From Bacteroidaceae bacterium (GTDB lineage: Bacteria > Bacteroidota > Bacteroidia > Bacteroidales > Bacteroidaceae): a stretch of DNA of 64,000 nt. Below the pieces are notes generated by a model. That model searched no databases. It saw only the letters and a program-made list of their open reading frames with translations, and had not been told where the DNA came from. Position 1 is the stretch's first letter, and each line of letters opens with the position of its first letter. Of this stretch, positions 61,879 through 64,000 are shown piece after piece. The DNA lies in the NCBI GenBank assembly GCA_016286165.1, contig JAEESE010000005.1, positions 103,035 to 167,034 on the forward strand, in the 5' to 3' direction. The position numbers and the translations under genes were made by a program.

Positions 61879-63111
61879 ATGGCCCTCAACTATATTTGGA
61901 TTGCATTCTTCCTAATTGCCGCCCTTGTAGCGGTAGTGAAACTCGTGTTCTTCGGCGACGTCGAAGTATTTCCCGCCATCATGAACGCCACGATGGATAC
62001 GGCAAAAACAGGCTTCGAGATATCCCTCGGACTCACCGCCGTGCTGTCGCTCTGGATGGGCATTATGAAGATAGGCGAGCGCGGAGGCATGGTGGAGCGG
62101 CTGGCACGCTGGCTCTCGCCTCTCTTCCGCAGGCTCTTCCCCGAGATCCCCGAAGGTCACCCCGTCGTGGGCAATATCTTCATGAACCTCTCCGCCAATA
62201 TGCTAGGCCTCGACAATGCCGCCACGCCCCTCGGTCTGAAGGCCATGGAAGGGCTTCAGGAACTGAACCCCAAGAAGGACACCGCTTCCAACTCCATGAT
62301 CATGTTCCTGGTGATGAACACCGCAGGCCTCACCATAGTGCCCGTGAGCATCCTCGCCTACCGCGCACAGCTGGGTGCCGCCCAGCCCACCGATGTCTTC
62401 GTGCCTATCCTCCTGGCTACCCTTATCTCCATGGTTGTCGGCGTAGCCATCACGGGAGCTATCCAGCGCATCAGCCTTTGGAACCGCCCCGTGATCATCA
62501 CCCTCACCATCTTCGCCCTCATCGTAGCAGGCATGGCATGGGCGGCGCAGGCGCTGAGCCGCGAGGCTATGGACACCTTCTCCGTGAACCTGGCCAATAT
62601 CATCCTCCTGGGCATCATCACCGTTTTCATCCTCGCGGGCGTGCGCAAGAAGATTAATGTGTATGATGCGTTCATCGAGGGCGCCAAGGGCGGCTTCAGC
62701 ACCGCCGTGAGTATCATCCCCTATCTCATTGCCATCCTCGTGGGCATCGGTGTGTTCCGTGCCTCGGGTGCCATGGACTGGCTGCTCAGCGGCATAGGAT
62801 ATATCGTTGAAGCCTGTGGCGGCAATGCCAACATCACACAAGCGCTGCCCACCGCACTTATGAAACCCCTCAGCGGTAGCGGAGCACGCGGCCTGATGCT
62901 CGAGTGCATGCAGACCTACGGTGCCGACTCCTTCGCCGGCCGCCTCTCCTGCATCTTCCAGGGCTCCACAGATACCACCTTCTACATCCTCGCCGTCTAT
63001 TTCGGCTCGGTAGGTATCCGCAACACGCGCTATGCCCTGCCCTGCGGCCTCGCCGCCGACCTCGCCTCGGTAATCGCCGCCATCATCGTCGCCCTCATCT
63101 TCTTCGGTTAG
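61879..63111 (+). CDS. SpmA-SpmB fusion, nucleoside recognition (Gate) membrane protein
   Basis: This 410-aa protein joins two Gate-type domains. The first (residues about 40-160) has GLTAVLSLWMGIMKIGERGG and NMLGLDNAATPLGLKAME. The second (about 265-405) has FIEGAKGGFSTAVSIIPYL and ALPTALMKPLSGSGARGLML. These match SpmA and SpmB, which in Bacillus are separate spore-maturation proteins. About ten hydrophobic helices are present. The organism is not expected to sporulate, so a transport or membrane role, perhaps with nucleosides, is likely; the substrate is unknown. It starts 36 bp after the giant gene and may be read through. Confidence 0.88.
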   Translation: MALNYIWIAFFLIAALVAVVKLVFFGDVEVFPAIMNATMDTAKTGFEISLGLTAVLSLWMGIMKIGERGGMVERLARWLSPLFRRLFPEIPEGHPVVGNIFMNLSANMLGLDNAATPLGLKAMEGLQELNPKKDTASNSMIMFLVMNTAGLTIVPVSILAYRAQLGAAQPTDVFVPILLATLISMVVGVAITGAIQRISLWNRPVIITLTIFALIVAGMAWAAQALSREAMDTFSVNLANIILLGIITVFILAGVRKKINVYDAFIEGAKGGFSTAVSIIPYLIAILVGIGVFRASGAMDWLLSGIGYIVEACGGNANITQALPTALMKPLSGSGARGLMLECMQTYGADSFAGRLSCIFQGSTDTTFYILAVYFGSVGIRNTRYALPCGLAADLASVIAAIIVALIFFG

Positions 63112-63136
63112 GATTTCACTAAGGCCCACAACCTAT

Positions 63137-63260
63137 AAGAGAAAGGATTAGAAAATAAGAAAATTAGAAAATAAGAAAGGAAGGTAATAATTCTCGAAAA
63201 TCGAGATAATTTCGAAATTACGTGATAACGAAATAACGAAGTTAACCTTAACGTCAAAAA
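63137..63260. repeat. Low-complexity AATAAGAAA/GAAATAACG repeats
   Basis: Words AGAAAATAAGAAA and GATAACGAAATAACGAAGTT follow the SpmAB stop, ending in GTTAACCTTAACG. A small inverted repeat TTCTCGAAAATCGAGA is embedded. Same vocabulary as the blocks at 51 kb. Confidence 0.7.
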
Positions 63261-63262
63261 TC

Positions 63263-63295
63263 AAGGGCGACGCTGTGTAAAGCGTCGCCCTTTTA
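63263..63295 (+). terminator. Terminator after SpmAB
   Basis: The perfect 12-bp stem AAGGGCGACGCT / AGCGTCGCCCTT (63263-63274 and 63281-63292) with a 6-nt loop is followed by TTATC. It also lies 43 bp beyond the stop of the convergent gene and may be bidirectional. Confidence 0.82.
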
Positions 63296-63338
63296 TCATA
63301 ACCGCGCCGAAGGCGCTCTCACCGCTGCGAAGCAGCTT

Positions 63339-64000
63339 CTAATGTCCCTTCCCCAGTATGATATTCACCAGCGCCGTCACGTCAGCAATGGTGATTGGGC
63401 CGTCTTCGTTCACGTCGGCGGCGTCGTGGTCGTACTTATACGGCTGCACATTGTCCTTGCCCAGGATGATGTTGACCAAGGCTGTGACGTCGGCGATGGT
63501 GATGAAGCCGTCGCGGTTCACGTCGCCGCGCAACGGAGCCTTCGCATAGCGCACCTCTATACCATATAGGTTCTGCATGCTGGTGGTCGGGTTTGTCAGC
63601 GTGATACTTTGTGCACTGCCCGTCCAACCGTCGTAGTTGAAGGTCGCGCCTGTTTCTGCGACGGTCAGTCTCTGCGATATGTTCAGCGGCCAGACGCCTA
63701 TGACGACGTAGCCCTCGGGGGCCGTGAAGGTCACGCTGCCGCCCGGTGCCACGCGCAGGCCATTCCCTTGACTGATGTAGTTCACTTGTGCATCGGTGGT
63801 CTTCGTGTCCTTGGCCGTAATGGTCAGTCCGTCGTAGGTGAATGTCTCCTGCGTGCCGAACACGTTGCTGTCAGAGCCTGTCGAATAGGTCCCTATCACG
63901 GCAGAGCCCTCCTGACGGAAGTCCATCACCACGTTGTGCCCCGTCTTGCCTATGTCGAGGATGAACGGCTGGCTGGGCATGCCCGTGCGCGAGTCCACGA
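63339..64000 (-). CDS. Dockerin-tailed secreted protein (3' part only)
   Basis: The frame is open to the window edge on the minus strand, so the start lies outside; an apparent GTG at 63998 is not a credible start. The visible 219 residues include beta-rich sequence (ITAKDTKTTDAQVNYISQGN, VTFTAPEGYVVIGVWPLNIS) of unknown family and, in the last 60 residues, a double dockerin with loops DVNRDGFITIADV and DVNEDGPITIADV, ending LVNIILGKGH. It faces the SpmAB gene across a shared terminator. Confidence 0.8.
   Translation of the reverse strand, partial: VDSRTGMPSQPFILDIGKTGHNVVMDFRQEGSAVIGTYSTGSDSNVFGTQETFTYDGLTITAKDTKTTDAQVNYISQGNGLRVAPGGSVTFTAPEGYVVIGVWPLNISQRLTVAETGATFNYDGWTGSAQSITLTNPTTSMQNLYGIEVRYAKAPLRGDVNRDGFITIADVTALVNIILGKDNVQPYKYDHDAADVNEDGPITIADVTALVNIILGKGH

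Noticed and set aside
62203..63129. A 308-codon minus-strand ORF antisense to SpmAB
   Set aside because: Acidic, His-rich shadow translation; the plus-strand frame is a recognisable membrane protein.

Overview
The window looks like a chromosomal segment of a Prevotella-like member of the Bacteroidales. Three observations support this. Promoters carry the Bacteroidetes -7 element TAnnTTTG, often with a TTTG about 20 bases upstream, and Shine-Dalgarno sites are poor. Secreted proteins end in a type-IX-like tail (GVYIVNGKKVVVK and variants) or in a C-terminal double dockerin (IADVTALVNIILGK). Several families are typical of the phylum: DUF4271, DUF4954, DUF2795, DUF6057, BspA-like/DUF285 and M60. 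No rRNA, CRISPR array, prophage or transposase was found. One tRNA-Leu(CAA) is present.

Layout. 1-7.8 kb: the tail of an unidentified gene, then a secreted GH92 mannosidase, a GH76 mannanase and a PI-PLC-like enzyme with a dockerin, which together suggest attack on mannosylated, possibly GPI-anchored glycoprotein. 7.9-12.9 kb: thioesterase, argS, RNase H and an MsbA-type ABC exporter. 12.9-17.9 kb (minus): a metK-LOG-DUF4271-hemD-rnpA-yidD-tatD gene string whose leader carries a SAM-II-like riboswitch candidate. 18.1-23.7 kb (minus): PAP2 protein, rpoN, then a ychF-lgt-porin operon. 23.8-30.3 kb (minus): a tandemly duplicated two-gene module (CXXCH lipoprotein with beta-propeller plus DUF6057 membrane protein) with a clear promoter and terminator. 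30.4-41.2 kb (minus): an M60 mucin-type peptidase and two paralogous giant discoidin-domain surface proteins, each with its own promoter. 41.4-45.2 kb: DUF4954, a methyltransferase-like protein, cobalamin adenosyltransferase and DUF2795. 45.4-48.9 kb: a BspA-like surface protein built of three blocks. 49-52.1 kb: tRNA, a MITE-like inverted repeat, then flotillin, a tiny membrane ORF and NfeD. 52.3-61.8 kb: a three-gene surface operon. 61.9-64 kb: an SpmA-SpmB fusion and the 3' end of another dockerin protein.

The most unusual feature is a family of nine ~43-bp palindromic, GC-rich repeats. Eight of them form four inverted doublets (REPIN/BIME-like), and in every doublet the spacer holds the start codon of a gene, so one arm is translated in frame as V-T-A-P-S-L-T-G-R-A-G near the N-terminus of GH92, GH76, RNase H and Lgt. 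Other signals worth attention are the SAM-II-like leader of metK, two intergenic arrays of 22-bp tandem repeats with a shared ACATACGG core, the duplicated haem-lipoprotein/DUF6057 operon, and a repeated terminator hairpin.
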